From Diploptera punctata (Eukaryota; Arthropoda; Insecta; Blattodea; Blaberidae), in NCBI GenBank assembly GCA_030220185.1, contig JASPKZ010007285.1:1305501-1369500 (forward strand): 64,000 nt of DNA, given 5' to 3'. Made by a program: the position numbers and the translations under genes. The notes beneath the pieces were generated by a model. The model worked only from the letters and a program-made list of their open reading frames with translations. It did no database searches and had not been told where the DNA came from. Below are positions 1 to 10,375 of this stretch, piece after piece (the stretch's first letter is position 1; the number at the start of each line of letters is the position of its first letter).

Positions 1-80
1 GCCTATTTGAATTCATTCGTTTAATATGGTCATACAATTTTAACCTTCGTTTTCTAATATTTTCTATGAAGCGTGAAAGG

Positions 81-81
81 A

Positions 82-132
<51 letters not shown>
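81..132. repeat. (ATT)n microsatellite
   Basis: Uninterrupted ATT trinucleotide run. In this window such runs often mark the 3' tail of CR1/L2-like LINE copies, but no recognisable LINE body flanks this one. Confidence 0.95.
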
Positions 133-133
<1 letters not shown>

Positions 134-1274
134 TTCGCACTCTACATAAAGTTATGAGAATGGATTTCACAAACTCCACGGAGTCTATAATCGTAGTCTG
201 AAGTCTACACATTTGCAATTACACTTCCGAGATGCTGGAGAATGTTGCGTTTTAGATTATGTTTCCCCTTTGGCCAATAATGACAAGAAGAAGGGGGTGA
301 ACTGATAATCAGAGGCCATTATGAGGTGTGGAAATGTCGTCAGTTGAAGATAACTTGACCGCCCCAACTCCCTCTAACCACCTCACCGCGATATCAAAGT
401 CAATTCAGTTAACTGCGGTCCTTCGCATTAAAATGTATTCCTACAGTCTTCATCAATGTTTCCTCTCTTTATCTTCACCTACTCCATTTCCTTTTGTCCT
501 GCTTTGCTCTTACTTTGTATGTTTTTCACCTTCATCTCGAATGTTAATTAGAATTCAACATGGATGGTACAGTCAAGAAAAGAAGTGAGGTATTCTATGC
601 CATCTTGCAATCTGTGAATATTCTGTGAGTACTGGAGTCATGTAGGCCTACGTGATAACTAGAGGCCGGGTGTTAGGGAAAATCCCTGCAGTTATTTATT
701 ATAGATATTGTGAAAGTGGCTTCATAGAAGTTCAAACCCACGACTCTAGAGTTGTTTTCCATGAGGTTAATTTTGCCTATAAATACCTATTTCAGCCTAC
801 AATGCCTATAAATGCCTATTTGCCATTTTTATCGAAATTAACCTAGTATTTCAATGAGATTAATTGAAATGGACAAACTTCATGACACATATCTATTATT
901 TTTTTGTTGATAACACTGAATTCAGTCTGTAGTCCTCATTCACAGACAGGTGTTTCAAAGACGAAGTTGTGCGGTTTATATATATATATATTTTACATTG
1001 AGAATTGTTGTTTCAAGATGCCTAAATAATGGACAACAGTAAAAGACAAACTGAAAAATTTCGTGAAAGAATTTGGTGCGGAAATTTTCTCAAGTGACAT
1101 TGTTTCGCAAAGTGTGTAAAATTTCAGTGTTTTCCGCGAAGAAGTGCCATCTTTCGCAGCACGTACACACTGCAAAACATAAATACGCTCTTTGCAAAAA
1201 GGCAAAACAAGTTCCAAAATGATCTGATATCTTTGTATGCTATTGAGAGCATATGTTTATATTCTTTACGTTAG
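133..1274. other. Unassigned AT-rich sequence
   Basis: No gene or repeat family recognised. Frames of 60-86 codons (for example 328-588 and 652-846) lack recognisable motifs and look like chance. A short (TA)n lies near 977-993. Confidence 0.5.
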
Positions 1275-1875
1275 GCATTCCAAGGGAAAAATCAAATCAG
1301 ATCGAAAATAGTAATAGGAAACAAAATCATAGAACAGGTGAACCATCTCAATTATCTAGGATGTGACATTTCATTTAATCATGATAATGATATAAATAAT
1401 AAAATAGCAAAATTCCAGGGAATATGTGGTACGATAAAACGATCACTAAATAACAAAACAACAAGAGAGACCCAATTGAAATTTTATAAAATGTTGGCAG
1501 TACCGGTTCTGCTCTATGGATCAGAAGCCTGGATACATAAAAAACAAGATCTAAGTAGAATAACGGCGGCAGAAATGAAATTTTGGAGATCTGTTAAAGG
1601 GTGCACTAAGAAAGACAGAATTAAGAACACAGAAATAAGACAGGAACTTGAAATATTTGCAATAACTGATAAAATAGATACATATAGACAAAAATGGAAG
1701 CAACACATAGACAGAATTAATGAAGATAGATATCCAAAACAAATAACAAAATACAAACCTAAAGGCACCCGAGATGTGGACAGACCTAGAAAGAGATGGG
1801 CTGAAGCCGGAACGGGAGACCGTAACGGGCCACTGGGCCTAATACTTGAAAGGACGATGATGATGATACACCATA
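1275..1875 (+). pseudogene. LINE reverse transcriptase C-terminal fragment
   Basis: Open frame from GCA at 1275 (a stop lies just upstream) gives AFQGKNQIRSKIVIGNKIIE, then YLGCDISF, YGSEAW, EMKFWRSVKGCTKKDRI and GTRDVDRPRKRW. This is the usual order of the region after the RT core in RTE-type non-LTR retrotransposons: YLG motif, YGSE/W, a basic linker, then GRPRKRW near the end. The 3' end has a (GATGAT)-like tail near 1855-1870. There is no endonuclease or RT core, so this is a 5'-truncated dead copy. Related families recur at 3775, 4594, 6890 and 37027. Confidence 0.85.
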
Positions 1876-1996
1876 ATACCAAGGGGCAGCACTTTCACAA
1901 GAAAAGATGGAGATGCAATTCCAATCAAATATTACTTACAATTTTTAATTTAATATTCACCCATACTTAATGGTATGTAAGACAATAAAATATTCT

Positions 1997-2402
1997 TTAC
2001 AGCAAGTTTAAATTGTCTGCCCGTAAAAAGTTTAACATTGGAAGGGAGATGATTATATAGATTACTACCTCTATGTGATGTGCTGTTAATACTTCTGGTA
2101 AGTCTGTGTGTATATTCTTATATATTGTAGTGTTACGTTCATGTAAATATAAATTTATTTTGAAGAGTTTTAAATGTTTATGAATAAAGCAAACTGATTC
2201 CAAAATGTAAATACAAGGAACATGTAATATTTTTAGTTTTTTGAAGAGTTTCTTACTTTCTGTTCGGAACGGTGCTTTCTTCATGATTTTAATAATTCTT
2301 TTTTGTAATTTGAGTATTTGAGTAGATTTTGGTGATGTTTCCCATAGTATTATACCATATGTTAACTGTGAATGCATGTATCCAAAATATACAGTTTTTA
2401 AT
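1997..2402 (-). pseudogene. Non-LTR retrotransposon RT C-terminal fragment, different family
   Basis: Minus-strand frame with LKTVYFGYMHSQLTYGIILW, ILKLQKRIIKIM and LKILHVPCIYILE. This matches the post-RT domain of Jockey/CR1-type LINEs (SYGI.LWG, LQKR.IRII, L.ILPLPS.YI). A stop lies just upstream near 2403, and no RT core or 3' tail is recognised. It is distinct from the RTE-like families around it. Confidence 0.7.
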
Positions 2403-2518
2403 CAAAAATCACCCCATCGTGTTTCGATCTTCAAACTTATTTTATATAAAAATGGTACGTTTTCGGACATCGGTTCCTTATCAAAAGTTTATGTACTAAG
2501 TCCCCTCTACAACTCCTA

Positions 2519-2849
2519 AAAACCTCCTGGCGCGACAGGCCTAGAATGCCCTCAGCCTAACTTCCGGCTGCTGGTCTCACATACACATGTGTCAATCATA
2601 GAGATAGATGATCATCCAACCAGTGTAGGGTGAATTGTGGTCAGCATGTTGAGTCCCCCAGCCGTCATAGCAGGTTTCCTCAATCTGGAGCCGCTGCTTA
2701 TCATACCTACTGGGTGGATATCGGTCCCATACTGGCCGAAATACCATAAGAAAATTTCTTCCCTCATGGAAACTCGAATCAGTGCAAGTCCCGTAGCTCT
2801 GCGCCAAGGCTTCCTGCCTTAACCTCTCGGCTACGGCGCGGGACTCAAT
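2519..2849 (-). mobile_element. SINE A, tRNA-derived, full copy
   Basis: On the minus strand it starts GTCCCGCGCCGTAGCCGAGA, a tRNA-like head with A box (TAGCCGAGAGGTT) and B box (GATTCGAGT), followed by a body of about 250 bp. Flanks carry AACTCCTA at 2511-2518 and 2850-2857, with a looser 11-bp match, consistent with a TSD. Fragments recur at 48486-48575 (head) and 56314-56660 (body), which establishes it as a dispersed family. Confidence 0.8.
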
Positions 2850-3774
2850 AACTCCTAGAAGTCTGAAATACTTGTGAATAAACCTGTATAAAAAGTAATA
2901 AAGAAGATACCTAAATGAGATTTTTTACAGAAGGCCGTGAATAAATAAAATCGTTAAATATGTTTTCTTCCTAATAACCTATCTAGAAGGCCATGTTTTA
3001 TATTCGTATTATCATTTATTTATATATATATATCTATATAGGTATAATTTTATTTTATATTAATAATTACGTGGCTATATTAATATTAATGGATGCGGAA
3101 GAAAATTTGATATGATATAATGGACGTCATGAATTCTCCGACCTAAAAATAACAAATGATAAGATCCATTGTTGTGAGAGACATGCGCAATGTGGCTGAC
3201 GTTAAACAACGCATATAATAAAAAAGTTCATTACTCTCGCTGTAAATGAACCAAGAGATGGCGTAAGAAAATAGAACCATTTTGAAAATGGGAATTTCTA
3301 GAGGTGGCATGATTTTAAATTATCATTACCTCCCATTTCCATTTCCTCTTCTTCTTGAATTCCTTATTTCCACGTCTCCATTTTAAACGCCAAGACATTT
3401 CCTATTTATTCTAGCAGACATTTATATTAACTTCTGATGAATAAACATAACATTTATTCAAGAAATGGTCTTTAATATCTAATTCATATTCAATTCTCTT
3501 AATAGACGCTGCAGCTTTCCACTGCGTATTTTATAACCTTCCTTTTTAGCTAACCTAACTTTCTCCTGCATTTTAACCAGGGTCTAATTATATTTCTTGG
3601 TAAATTTTACATGCAGAGAAAAAGGAAAATGGTGGCAGAGGATATTTTAATATTGCTGATAAAAATCAATTTACAATTTTTATACAGGCGCAGGTCTTTC
3701 AATATAAATTCAATATTCTCTCTATTTTGATTTCCTCTTTTAACTTTATAACCAATATCAATAATTATTATTAG
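2850..3774. other. Unassigned AT-rich sequence
   Basis: No coding potential or known repeat recognised; short (TA)n near 3016-3030. It ends where a LINE fragment begins. Confidence 0.45.
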
Positions 3775-4205
3775 GCTATTTGTGGAACCATAAAAACAAC
3801 CTTAGGTCGGAAAACAAGGAAAGATACGAAACTTAAATTATATAAAACAATGGCTGTTCCTTTGTTGTTGTATGGAAGTGAAAATTGGATAGTGAAATCA
3901 AGGGATAGGAGCAGGATACAGACTGCGGAATGCTGTTTTTACGTAATGTGAAAGGATGCACAAGAGCGGATAGAATAAGTAATGAAACTATACGAGAAGA
4001 ATTAAATATATATAAAATTGAAGATAAAATCAGCGAAAATAATAAGAAATGGACAGAACACTTAATGAGAATGAACAACGAAAGAATACCAAAAAGAACC
4101 TTCCTGTATAATCCCAGAGGAACAAGAGATGTTGGCCGACCACGTAGAAGATGGTCTCCACTTTTAACTTCGCCGGAACAGGCTGCATAGCCTAAACCTT
4201 GTAGG
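3775..4205 (+). pseudogene. LINE RT C-terminal fragment with frameshift
   Basis: The first frame reads ICGTIKTTLGRKTRK, LKLYKTMAVPLLLYGSENW and RIQTAE. Near 3929 one base is missing relative to the expected GAA ATG, so the sequence continues in another frame from 3930 as LFLRNVKGCTRADRIS, then ERIPKRTFLYNPRGTRDVGR and PRRRW. Same general family as 1275-1875. 5'-truncated and inactive. An AGG-rich and then (AAT)n tail follows. Confidence 0.85.
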
Positions 4206-4223
4206 AGAAGAAGGAGGAGGAGG

Positions 4224-4237
4224 AGGATTAATATTAT

Positions 4238-4271
<34 letters not shown>
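4224..4271. repeat. (AAT)n microsatellite
   Basis: AAT/ATA run just after a LINE 3' end; it may be the element's tail. Confidence 0.9.
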
Positions 4272-4275
<4 letters not shown>

Positions 4276-4304
4276 TATGTGTACATAATTCCGTTTTTAA
4301 CAAT

Positions 4305-4565
4305 GTTGATCCATTTTTCCGGCTCCAAAGATTTCTCTAAAATTTCGCTTTATAATTTTCCTCCATTCGTCTCTACTATAAAACATTTTTTCTCTATTTC
4401 CCAGTCCTTCAACGTTTCTCTAATCCCTTGAATCCACGTGAGATTTCATCGTCCTTTCCTTCTCGTTCCTGATGGTGTCCATTCCATTACTTTCTTCAGT
4501 AATCTTTCGTCCTAAATTCGCCTAATATGTCCGTATCGTTTCACTTGGTTTTCTTGGAGAAATTT
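4305..4565 (-). pseudogene. LINE RT C-terminal fragment
   Basis: The minus strand reads KRYGHIRRI, DERLLKKVMEWTPSGTRRKG, NLTWIQGIRETLKD and, after a frame change, NREKMFYSRDEWRKIIKRNF. This is the standard end of an RTE-type LINE protein (GH.RRM, RLPK, GRPR, W..QVR, DR..WR). Two in-frame stops and one frameshift show decay. The family differs from the neighbours on the plus strand. Confidence 0.75.
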
Positions 4566-4593
4566 TTAAATTGAGTTTTGTACATTCATGTTA

Positions 4594-5200
4594 TGGCATT
4601 TCAAGGTGTAGATCCTGTCAGAAGTAAAATTGTACTTAACAATAAAATTTTGGAGCAGGTGAATAATTTTACATATATAGGATGCAATATCTCGTATGAA
4701 GAAGAAAAGGTTGTAAATGCAAAAATATCTAAATTTTTAAGAATTTTATAGTTAATAAATTCTATCTTCAAGCCACAATTAGTGCAAAAAGGTTCAAGAC
4801 TAAAAGTGTATAAAACACTGGCTCATCCAACTCTTTTGTATGGTAGCGAAGTATGGACGTTGAAACAAAAGAATATACAGAGACTTAGATCTGCTGAAAT
4901 GAGATACCTTCGGAGGACTGGAGGATACACACTACTAGATCACAAAAAAATGAAGACATCTTAGAAGAATTACACATGGAATCTTTAGAAAACAAAATTT
5001 CTGATTATAAGTCAAGATGGATGCAACATGTTGATCGAATGGAAGATCACAGAATACCCAAACAAATGTTAAGATATCAACCTGCAGGAAGAAGAAGACC
5101 AGGACGTCCACTCAAAAGACTTTTGTATGGTGTTTCTCTTCAGGTCGAAACAGGTCAACAAATGGCCTAAATTCATGAATGTACTATGATGATGATGACA
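4594..5200 (+). pseudogene. LINE RT C-terminal fragment
   Basis: Begins AFQGVDPVRSKIVLNNKILE and TYIGCNISYEEEK, has a stop near 4749, then KVYKTLAHPTLLYGSEVWT and RYLRRTGGYTLLDHKK. After a frameshift near 4950 it ends RIPKQMLRYQPAGRRRPGRP LKRL. A TGATGATGA tail follows at about 5188-5200. 5'-truncated and inactive. Confidence 0.85.
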
Positions 5201-5363
5201 TTTTAATATAGGATTAATAATTTATTCCTTTTTAACCTAGGATTATACTGGTACTATTTGATTCCGCAAAAAGTGCATTGCTCAGAAAAAGGAAATTAGA
5301 AGATGGTACATTGTCAGAAGTGAAGGGTATGTTGTACAGCAAACAACATTTATATTTTTTCTT

Positions 5364-5364
<1 letters not shown>

Positions 5365-5396
<32 letters not shown>

Positions 5397-5407
5397 AGAG
5401 GGAGGGG
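5365..5407. repeat. (GA)n plus G-rich tract
   Basis: (GA)n run followed by a run of G and GGA. Purine-only on the plus strand. Confidence 0.95.
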
Positions 5408-5675
5408 GTGGGAGTTGTAGCTTTTAACCGTAAATACAGAGCTAAGGAAAGAGGGTTGCTAGAATTCTGTGCATTATGAACATGGCTCGAGTAATTATGC
5501 AACCACAGTCCCCTAAGACAAAAATGCAGCAGTGGAGCTGTCCTTATTAACATACGACCCTCCACGACCTACCGCCCTTCACCCCTCTAGACGTCAGCTA
5601 ACCAGCCCATATCTACATAACATTTGTAACAATTATTCTTTATACATTTCATGCTATTGAAATTATAGATCATTA

Positions 5676-5677
<2 letters not shown>

Positions 5678-5728
<51 letters not shown>
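5678..5728. repeat. (TA)n microsatellite
   Basis: About 50 bp of pure TA. Confidence 0.97.
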
Positions 5729-5733
<5 letters not shown>

Positions 5734-5867
5734 GAACAATTGACTGCACTTTCACTAACTCTGCGAATTCTTACACCTGATTGGATGTACGTAGTTGTAC
5801 CACACAACAACGTTTAAAAAAACATATTCTTACATCTAATTACAATAAATAGGCCTAGTATATTACG

Positions 5868-6372
5868 ATGCGAGGTTGGGAAGTGGTTTTTACAGAATCG
5901 AGGAAAATGTTTAAAACCGAGCAATAGCGAGGTTTTTAATTTCGAAGAGTCTGTAAAACACTTCACAAAGGTGCGTTGTACATTATTTTTTGCGCGATTG
6001 TGTCAAAATAATAAATAATAGTAAAATAATAACATCTTTGTTGGAAATATTTGCGTTCATTATAAACAATTGACTAACGTTAACAGTGTGGGAAATGTTT
6101 ATTAGTTGAAAACACACAGAAGGCCTTGAGAACAATTGTTGATAACATGACGGCAAGTACGTATTTATTGTTTTATATTGTTTCAAATAAAGTTCAATTC
6201 ATTTAAAATGCAGTGATTTGTTTCGTATAATGTATATTAACACTACCTTTTGGATATTTTCTGTATATACATTGTTCGTAGTAAACATAGAGGACAGTGG
6301 TTTTACTTCCCGCACGTGGGTGTAAATGTAATATTACAGTATAATTATTTAGATTGGCAACCCTGAAATAAG
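5868..6372. repeat. Repeat B', copy 1 (empty-site copy)
   Basis: About 500-bp unclassified unit starting TATTACGATGCGAGGTTGGG. The second copy is at 34229-35045. The two stay alignable by eye through GGTTTTTAATTTC, CATTATTTTTTGC and TTTAAAATGCAGTGATTTG. Here TTTAAAATGC (within 6199-6211) is uninterrupted; in copy 2 a SINE B sits at the same point. No coding motifs or clear terminal inverted repeats. Confidence 0.8.
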
Positions 6373-6732
6373 GAAGTTGAACTTTCAATCATCGTCGCCA
6401 TTGTTGGTAAGTAAGACAAAACGCACTATTGCGCTAAAATAAAATATACGTAATATGTTTACAATATAATTGTTATTTACGAAATATTTTGAATTTAATC
6501 TAGGTTTAACAAATGAAATATAAAATATACAAGATAGAAAAAAATTATGAAAACTATTAATGACGTGGAATAAATTTAACTCTAGAGAAAAAAATAATTA
6601 TTTGACAACATGTAACTGTATAAGGGCGACTTAAAAGTGTTCTTGGTCTTCCGTTTCCGCTTTTTCTTTCAATTTTCCATGTATTGACTGACTTTGGTAG
6701 TCTTCAATCCAGCATTCTTCTTACGTATCCAT

Positions 6733-6743
6733 ATCATATAATA

Positions 6744-6803
<60 letters not shown>

Positions 6804-6860
6804 CTTTATTTTAGCTGGCAGAGTTAAGGCCATAAGGCCTTCTCTTCCACTCAACCAGCG
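6733..6860 (-). mobile_element. CR1/L2-like LINE 3' terminus with (ATT)n tail
   Basis: On the minus strand this is the LINE's terminal block ending GCCAGCTAAAATAAAGC and then (ATT)n, matching the end of the long copy at 16750-16893 (TGAGTGG..AAGGCC..GGCCTTAACTCTGCC). The AAGGCC/GGCCTT pair forms a small hairpin just before the tail. Severely 5'-truncated. Confidence 0.8.
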
Positions 6861-6889
6861 AATAGTAGAATTATATAAAAATTACTAAT

Positions 6890-7515
6890 ATGGAAATATC
6901 AATTAACAAAACTAAAATTATGGCATTTCATGGGAAGGACCCCATACAAAGTAAAATCTGTCTCCAGAATAAAATTTTAGAGAGGTCTAATCAATTTAAA
7001 TATCTTGGATATTATCTCTCTATCTGGGATGAAAAGGATATCCCTGAAAAAGTTACTAGTTATAATAAAAGTTTAGGAATTATTAATCAAGTTATGAAAC
7101 CATCCCTTGTACAAAAAAACACCAGATTACGTTTATATAACACTTTGGCTAGACCAGTGTTGACCTATGGTAGTGAAGCATGGACACTAAGAAAACAACA
7201 TGAAAGCAGAATAACGGCTTGTGAAATGAGATTCATGCGCAGAACAGTGGGTTACACCAGATGGGATCGGAAAAGGAACACCGATATCTTAAAAGAATTG
7301 AAGACTACGCCAATTTTGGAATATATTAAACAGTACCAACTAAATTGAAAACACCATCTTGAAAGAATGAGTTCAAATCGGATCCCCAAAGCTATTTATA
7401 ATTATATACCAAGAGGACGAAGATCACTGGGCCGTCCTATGAAACGCTGGAGGGAAAATTTTCTATAGGATCGTAACAGGCCTTGGCCTAATACTTGGAA
7501 GGAAGAAGAAGAAGA
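6890..7515 (+). pseudogene. LINE RT C-terminal fragment
   Basis: 152-codon frame with NKTKIMAFHGKDPIQSKICL, QFKYLGYYLSIWDEKD, LVQKNTRLRLYNTLARPVLT, YGSEAWTLRKQ and RFMRRTVGYTRWDRKR. A stop at about 7346 interrupts it. The same frame resumes as KHHLERMSSNRIPK and GRRSLGRPMKRWRENFL, ending in a GAAGAAGAAGA tail near 7500-7513. The last about 150 bp recur inverted at 61151-61320. No EN or RT catalytic core. Confidence 0.85.
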
Positions 7516-8490
7516 TATAAAAATTACACACTTATTACAATTTCAAGACATTATTAAAATACAGACTAAACAAAATACAATGATGATGTCATCTAATACT
7601 AGCTAATACTAACAAAAACATAGAATATAATAAAATTAAAATGATATAAAATAAAGTAAGTAGCTTCCTAGATGATAATTTATAGAATGTTGTATATAGT
7701 TGTTAGGGGCACGCCGTAGCGTAGTGGTTAAGGCACTGAGCTACAAGCCGGAGGGTCGAATGTTGAAGTCCCGTTGGGGTCAGGATTTTTAAACTGACCC
7801 ATACCCTCTGGCGGCACTATGGCCCTGGGGTCGACTCAGCCTATAATGGAAATGAGTACCAGACGCTTGTTCTGGAGGTAAAGGCGGCCGTCACGCAGGG
7901 CTGACAACCCGGCTGACATAAAGTGCCGATTGTCTAGAAAAAGTGGGAGCCTTAACCTCCTACTACCCCAAGGGCCTCCTGAGGCCTGTTGTGGGATCAC
8001 TTTATTTTATATAGTTGTTATGTAGTTAATGTTTTCATTGTGTCGAACTTAAGATATCAGTTAATTTGTATTTAAATAATGATAGCGATTGACAGTGCCT
8101 GACATGACTGGGAAGTGAGTTCCATGCTCTAGTCATAGATATTGTGTAAGATTCAGAGTATAGACATGTCCTGTGTTGTGGTATCAAAAGTAAAGAAGAG
8201 TCTTGTGATCTTGTTCCTAAGTTGTGATGAGCCGATAAATTTTGAAAACGTGTTGTTAAATAACTTGGTAAATATGTGTGCAGAATTTGGAATAGAATGG
8301 TATGTGAATGTAAAGTTCTTCTGTCATTTAGGCGTAGCCATGATAAGGCCTGAAATGAAAGAGACGCGCGGTCATAACGACGGAGATTGAAGATAAATCA
8401 AATGCACGCATTATGAGCACGCTGTGTTCAATCCTATCCATTACACTTCTTTCTGCATTTATCCATTTTCTAATATCCAATTCTAATAAT
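7516..8490 (-). mobile_element. Degraded CR1/L2-like LINE 3' region split by SINE B
   Basis: After removing the SINE at 7706-8007, scattered blocks resemble the minus-strand LINE at 25120-25530: GACTGGGAAGTGAGTTCCATG, TCCTGTGTTGTGGTATCAAA, GTCTTGTGATCTTGT, GTAGCCATGATAA and ATTATGAGCACGCTG. They occur in the same order. The copy is too diverged to translate. A frame at 8142-8390 has no recognisable motif. Confidence 0.45.
7706..8007 (+). mobile_element. SINE B, tRNA-derived, full copy with 13-bp TSD
   Basis: Starts GGGGCACGCCGTAGCGTAGT, with an A box (TAGCGTAGTGGTTAAGG) and a decayed B box (TTGAAGTCCC, against GGTTCAAGTCC in other copies). The body has TTTTTAAACTGACCC, GGCGGCACTATGGCC, CCAGACGCTTGTTCTGG and CGGCTGACATAAAGTGCCG, and the tail is CACTTTATTT. 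TATATAGTTGTTA flanks it at 7693-7705 and 8008-8020, an exact TSD typical of LINE-mediated insertion. Copies: 12745, 34597 and 61322. Confidence 0.95.
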
Positions 8491-8502
8491 ACTACATCAA
8501 AA

Positions 8503-8595
8503 TAAACGTATAGCTTATTAATACCATTCAGTTGTAGACCTTCTTCATCCTCTAAACAATATTTGATGGAATTTTCTAATATAAAATAGAACAGC
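8503..8595 (-). mobile_element. RTE-like LINE RT fragment, minus strand
   Basis: Resembles 50640-50750 of the best RTE copy: ACTACATCA, AGCTTATTAATACCA, TTCAGTTGTAGACCTTCTTC and ATCCTCTAAA. In the protein this is the stretch around the YADD box and the following LSGINKLL, read on the minus strand. It is older than, and interrupted by, the element at 8610. Confidence 0.65.
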
Positions 8596-8609
8596 AGAGT
8601 AGATACTGC

Positions 8610-9380
8610 CCTCCATGGTATCTTTACCTTGTCGTGGTGGAGTGGCTTGCGTGCTTAAATGATCCTGAGAGCTATGCCGGCGGTAGCATTGCTGCCGATA
8701 GGGTTACCCATGCCGGACAGGTCGAAGGTGATAAGCCAGACGAAAAAAGTACCTTGGACGAAAGAGTGGCGATCTTTCACCATAAAAATACAACCGTCAA
8801 GAAATGCGGACATGGGTTCATCTGGGGTAAAATTTTCCGGAGGTCAAATAGTCCCCCATTCGGTTCTCCGGGCGGGGACTACTTCAGGGAACCCATGCCA
8901 AAGGCTCAAACACAGGGACATGTTCCTAGGAACATGGAATGTTAGAACTTTATACAATAGCGGGGCACTAGAGATATTAACGCGGGAATTGGATAAATCG
9001 CCCTTGGATATAGTCGCTTTACAGGAAGTTAGGTGGCAAGGAAAAGGTAGTCAGGAATCAGGAAACTTTGCATTATACTATGGGGGTGCAGAAAGACCTG
9101 CATTTGGAACGGGGTTTTTAGTCAGAAGGAGGATCCTATCCGCTATCCGAGATATTAAATTTGTTAGTGATAGGATATCATACATAATTCTAAAGGGTAA
9201 ACGACATGATTTTATAATTGTAAATGTACATGCCCCCACAGAAGATCAAGGATGAGTGAGGGAAGCAGATTATACAGGGAATGATTGGAAAGCATTGGCT
9301 CAGGATAGGGATGTATGGAGAGCTTATGTCCGCGCGGCCATGAACCTTCGGGTTCGATAGTGCCAGTGAGTAAGTAAGTA
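8610..9380 (+). mobile_element. RTE-like LINE, internally deleted copy 1 (5' end plus endonuclease joined to 3' end)
   Basis: Begins CCTCCATGGTATCTTTACC, the family's 5' terminus shared with 28869 and nearly with 12049. It carries the 5' UTR, then an endonuclease frame (about 8920-9255) with TWNVRTL, DIVALQEVRWQG, GTGFLV and NVHAPTED, the APE-type AP endonuclease N-terminal half. Near 9252 it jumps to the LINE's last about 120 bp (ADYTGNDWKALAQDRDVWRA, YVRAAMNLRVR) and the tail GTGAGTAAGTAAGTA. The RT is entirely absent. AGAGTAGATACTGC at 8596-8609 and 9381-9394 is an exact 14-bp TSD. Confidence 0.93.
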
Positions 9381-9394
9381 AGAGTAGATACTGC

Positions 9395-10014
9395 ATTCAT
9401 TTTATAAGAGCATGACCAGTAAGATCACTATTTTTTATTTGTATCGAGGTTCTCTGCATGAAACACTTGCCAGGAAATCTGTGTTAGATATCTCTTAGGA
9501 AGGTGGAATGATACATCCTCTGGAGAGATTGAACTTCTGTTATTTCTATATTCATCATACACTTGTCAGAGATAAGAACAACCTCTGATCTCCTGGGGGT
9601 GGAGGGAACGTCTTTCAAGTATCTATCTTCGTTTTCATACATACCACAAACACCTGAGCTCAATTCCCATATGTTTCCATTTCATATCAACTGATTTACA
9701 TCTCTTTTATCGTTTCTATGTTTTTCTCTGTCAGTTCTTTAAAACTGAACGAGTTGTCACAAGCGATAGTGTTTGATATTTGTACTCGAAAGGGCGCCGG
9801 TTCAAACCCACGCAGCCGATCTATGTGAAAGAAGTTGCTCGTTGGTTTTTCTCAATCACAAGGACAAGTTCTAGTTGGAACTTTATTATCAGGTCCTATT
9901 TCATCATAGTATCCATTTTGTACAAGGTAATTATCACCGATTGCTTGCTGATATCTTACCTTGATATTTGTCCCAGAGAAGCCATGTGGTGTATCAAGTG
10001 CGTGTCCAAAAATA
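9395..10014. other. Unassigned sequence
   Basis: No gene or named repeat recognised. The first bases probably continue the older RTE copy seen at 8503-8595. Confidence 0.4.
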
Positions 10015-10015
10015 A

Positions 10016-10061
<46 letters not shown>
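10015..10061. repeat. (CA)n(TA)n microsatellite
   Basis: Compound CA then TA run, immediately 5' of a tRNA-like element copy. Confidence 0.95.
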
Positions 10062-10067
10062 GGTATG

Positions 10068-10162
10068 ATAAGAAAAATAAATGCCTGGACGGGATTCGAA
10101 CCCGGATCTCTGAGTCCATTACACTACCAGGCGAATCCAATTCAAACACTTATTTTTCTTAT
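10068..10162 (-). mobile_element. tRNA-like TIR element, copy 1, anticodon arm deleted
   Basis: Bounded by ATAAGAAAAATAA (10068-10080) and its exact complement TTATTTTTCTTAT (10150-10162). Inside, on the minus strand, are the tRNA-like acceptor (GCCTGGTAGTGTAATGG) and T-arm (CGGGTTCGAATCCCG), but the segment with the anticodon arm is missing. (TA)n or TA-rich DNA lies on both sides. It pairs as a large foldback with the plus-strand copies at 10192-10375. Confidence 0.85.
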
Positions 10163-10191
10163 ATATGTATATATGTATTAATAATACATAT

Positions 10192-10240
10192 ATAAGAAAA
10201 ATAAGTGTTTGGATTGGATTCGCCTGGTAGTGTAATGGAT
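10192..10240 (+). mobile_element. tRNA-like TIR element, partial copy from a 70-bp tandem duplication
   Basis: Contains the left terminus ATAAGAAAAATAA, GTGTTTGGATTGGATTCGCC and the A-box half, then breaks at GGATATATG. The unit from about 10172 repeats exactly 70 bp downstream (10242 onward), including the mini-palindrome TATGTATTAATAATACATA. Confidence 0.85.
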
Positions 10241-10261
10241 ATATGTATTAATAATACATAT

Positions 10262-10375
10262 ATAAGAAAAATAAGTGTTTGGATTGGATTCGCCTGGTAG
10301 TGTAATGGATATCACGCTGAGGTACAGACTCAGAGATCCGGGTTCGAATCCCGTCCAGGCATTTATTTTTCTTAT
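10262..10375 (+). mobile_element. tRNA-like TIR element, complete copy
   Basis: Left terminus ATAAGAAAAATAA (10262-10274) and right terminus TTATTTTTCTTAT (10363-10375) are perfect 13-bp inverted repeats around a 70-nt tRNA-like core (10292-10361). CATACCAT and then a (TA)n tract follow at once. Other copies: 10068, 12608, 13097 (truncated) and 58778. This is the reference copy. Confidence 0.85.
10292..10361 (+). tRNA. tRNA-like sequence (possible tRNA gene or SINE head)
   Basis: Folds by eye as a tRNA: acceptor GCCTGG with CCAGGC, a D arm with GTG/CAC, a perfect anticodon stem CTGAG/CTCAG around the loop GTACAGA (T at 33, nominal anticodon ACA, cysteine), and T arm CCGGG-TTCGAAT-CCCGT with one mismatch. 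A box TAGTGTAATGG, B box GGTTCGAATCC. An ACA anticodon is unusual and the sequence is multicopy, so a mobile pseudo-tRNA is more likely than a translation tRNA. Confidence 0.4.

Noticed and set aside
328..588. 86-codon frame near the window start
   Set aside because: No motif, serine/leucine-rich AT-type composition, no second supporting signal.
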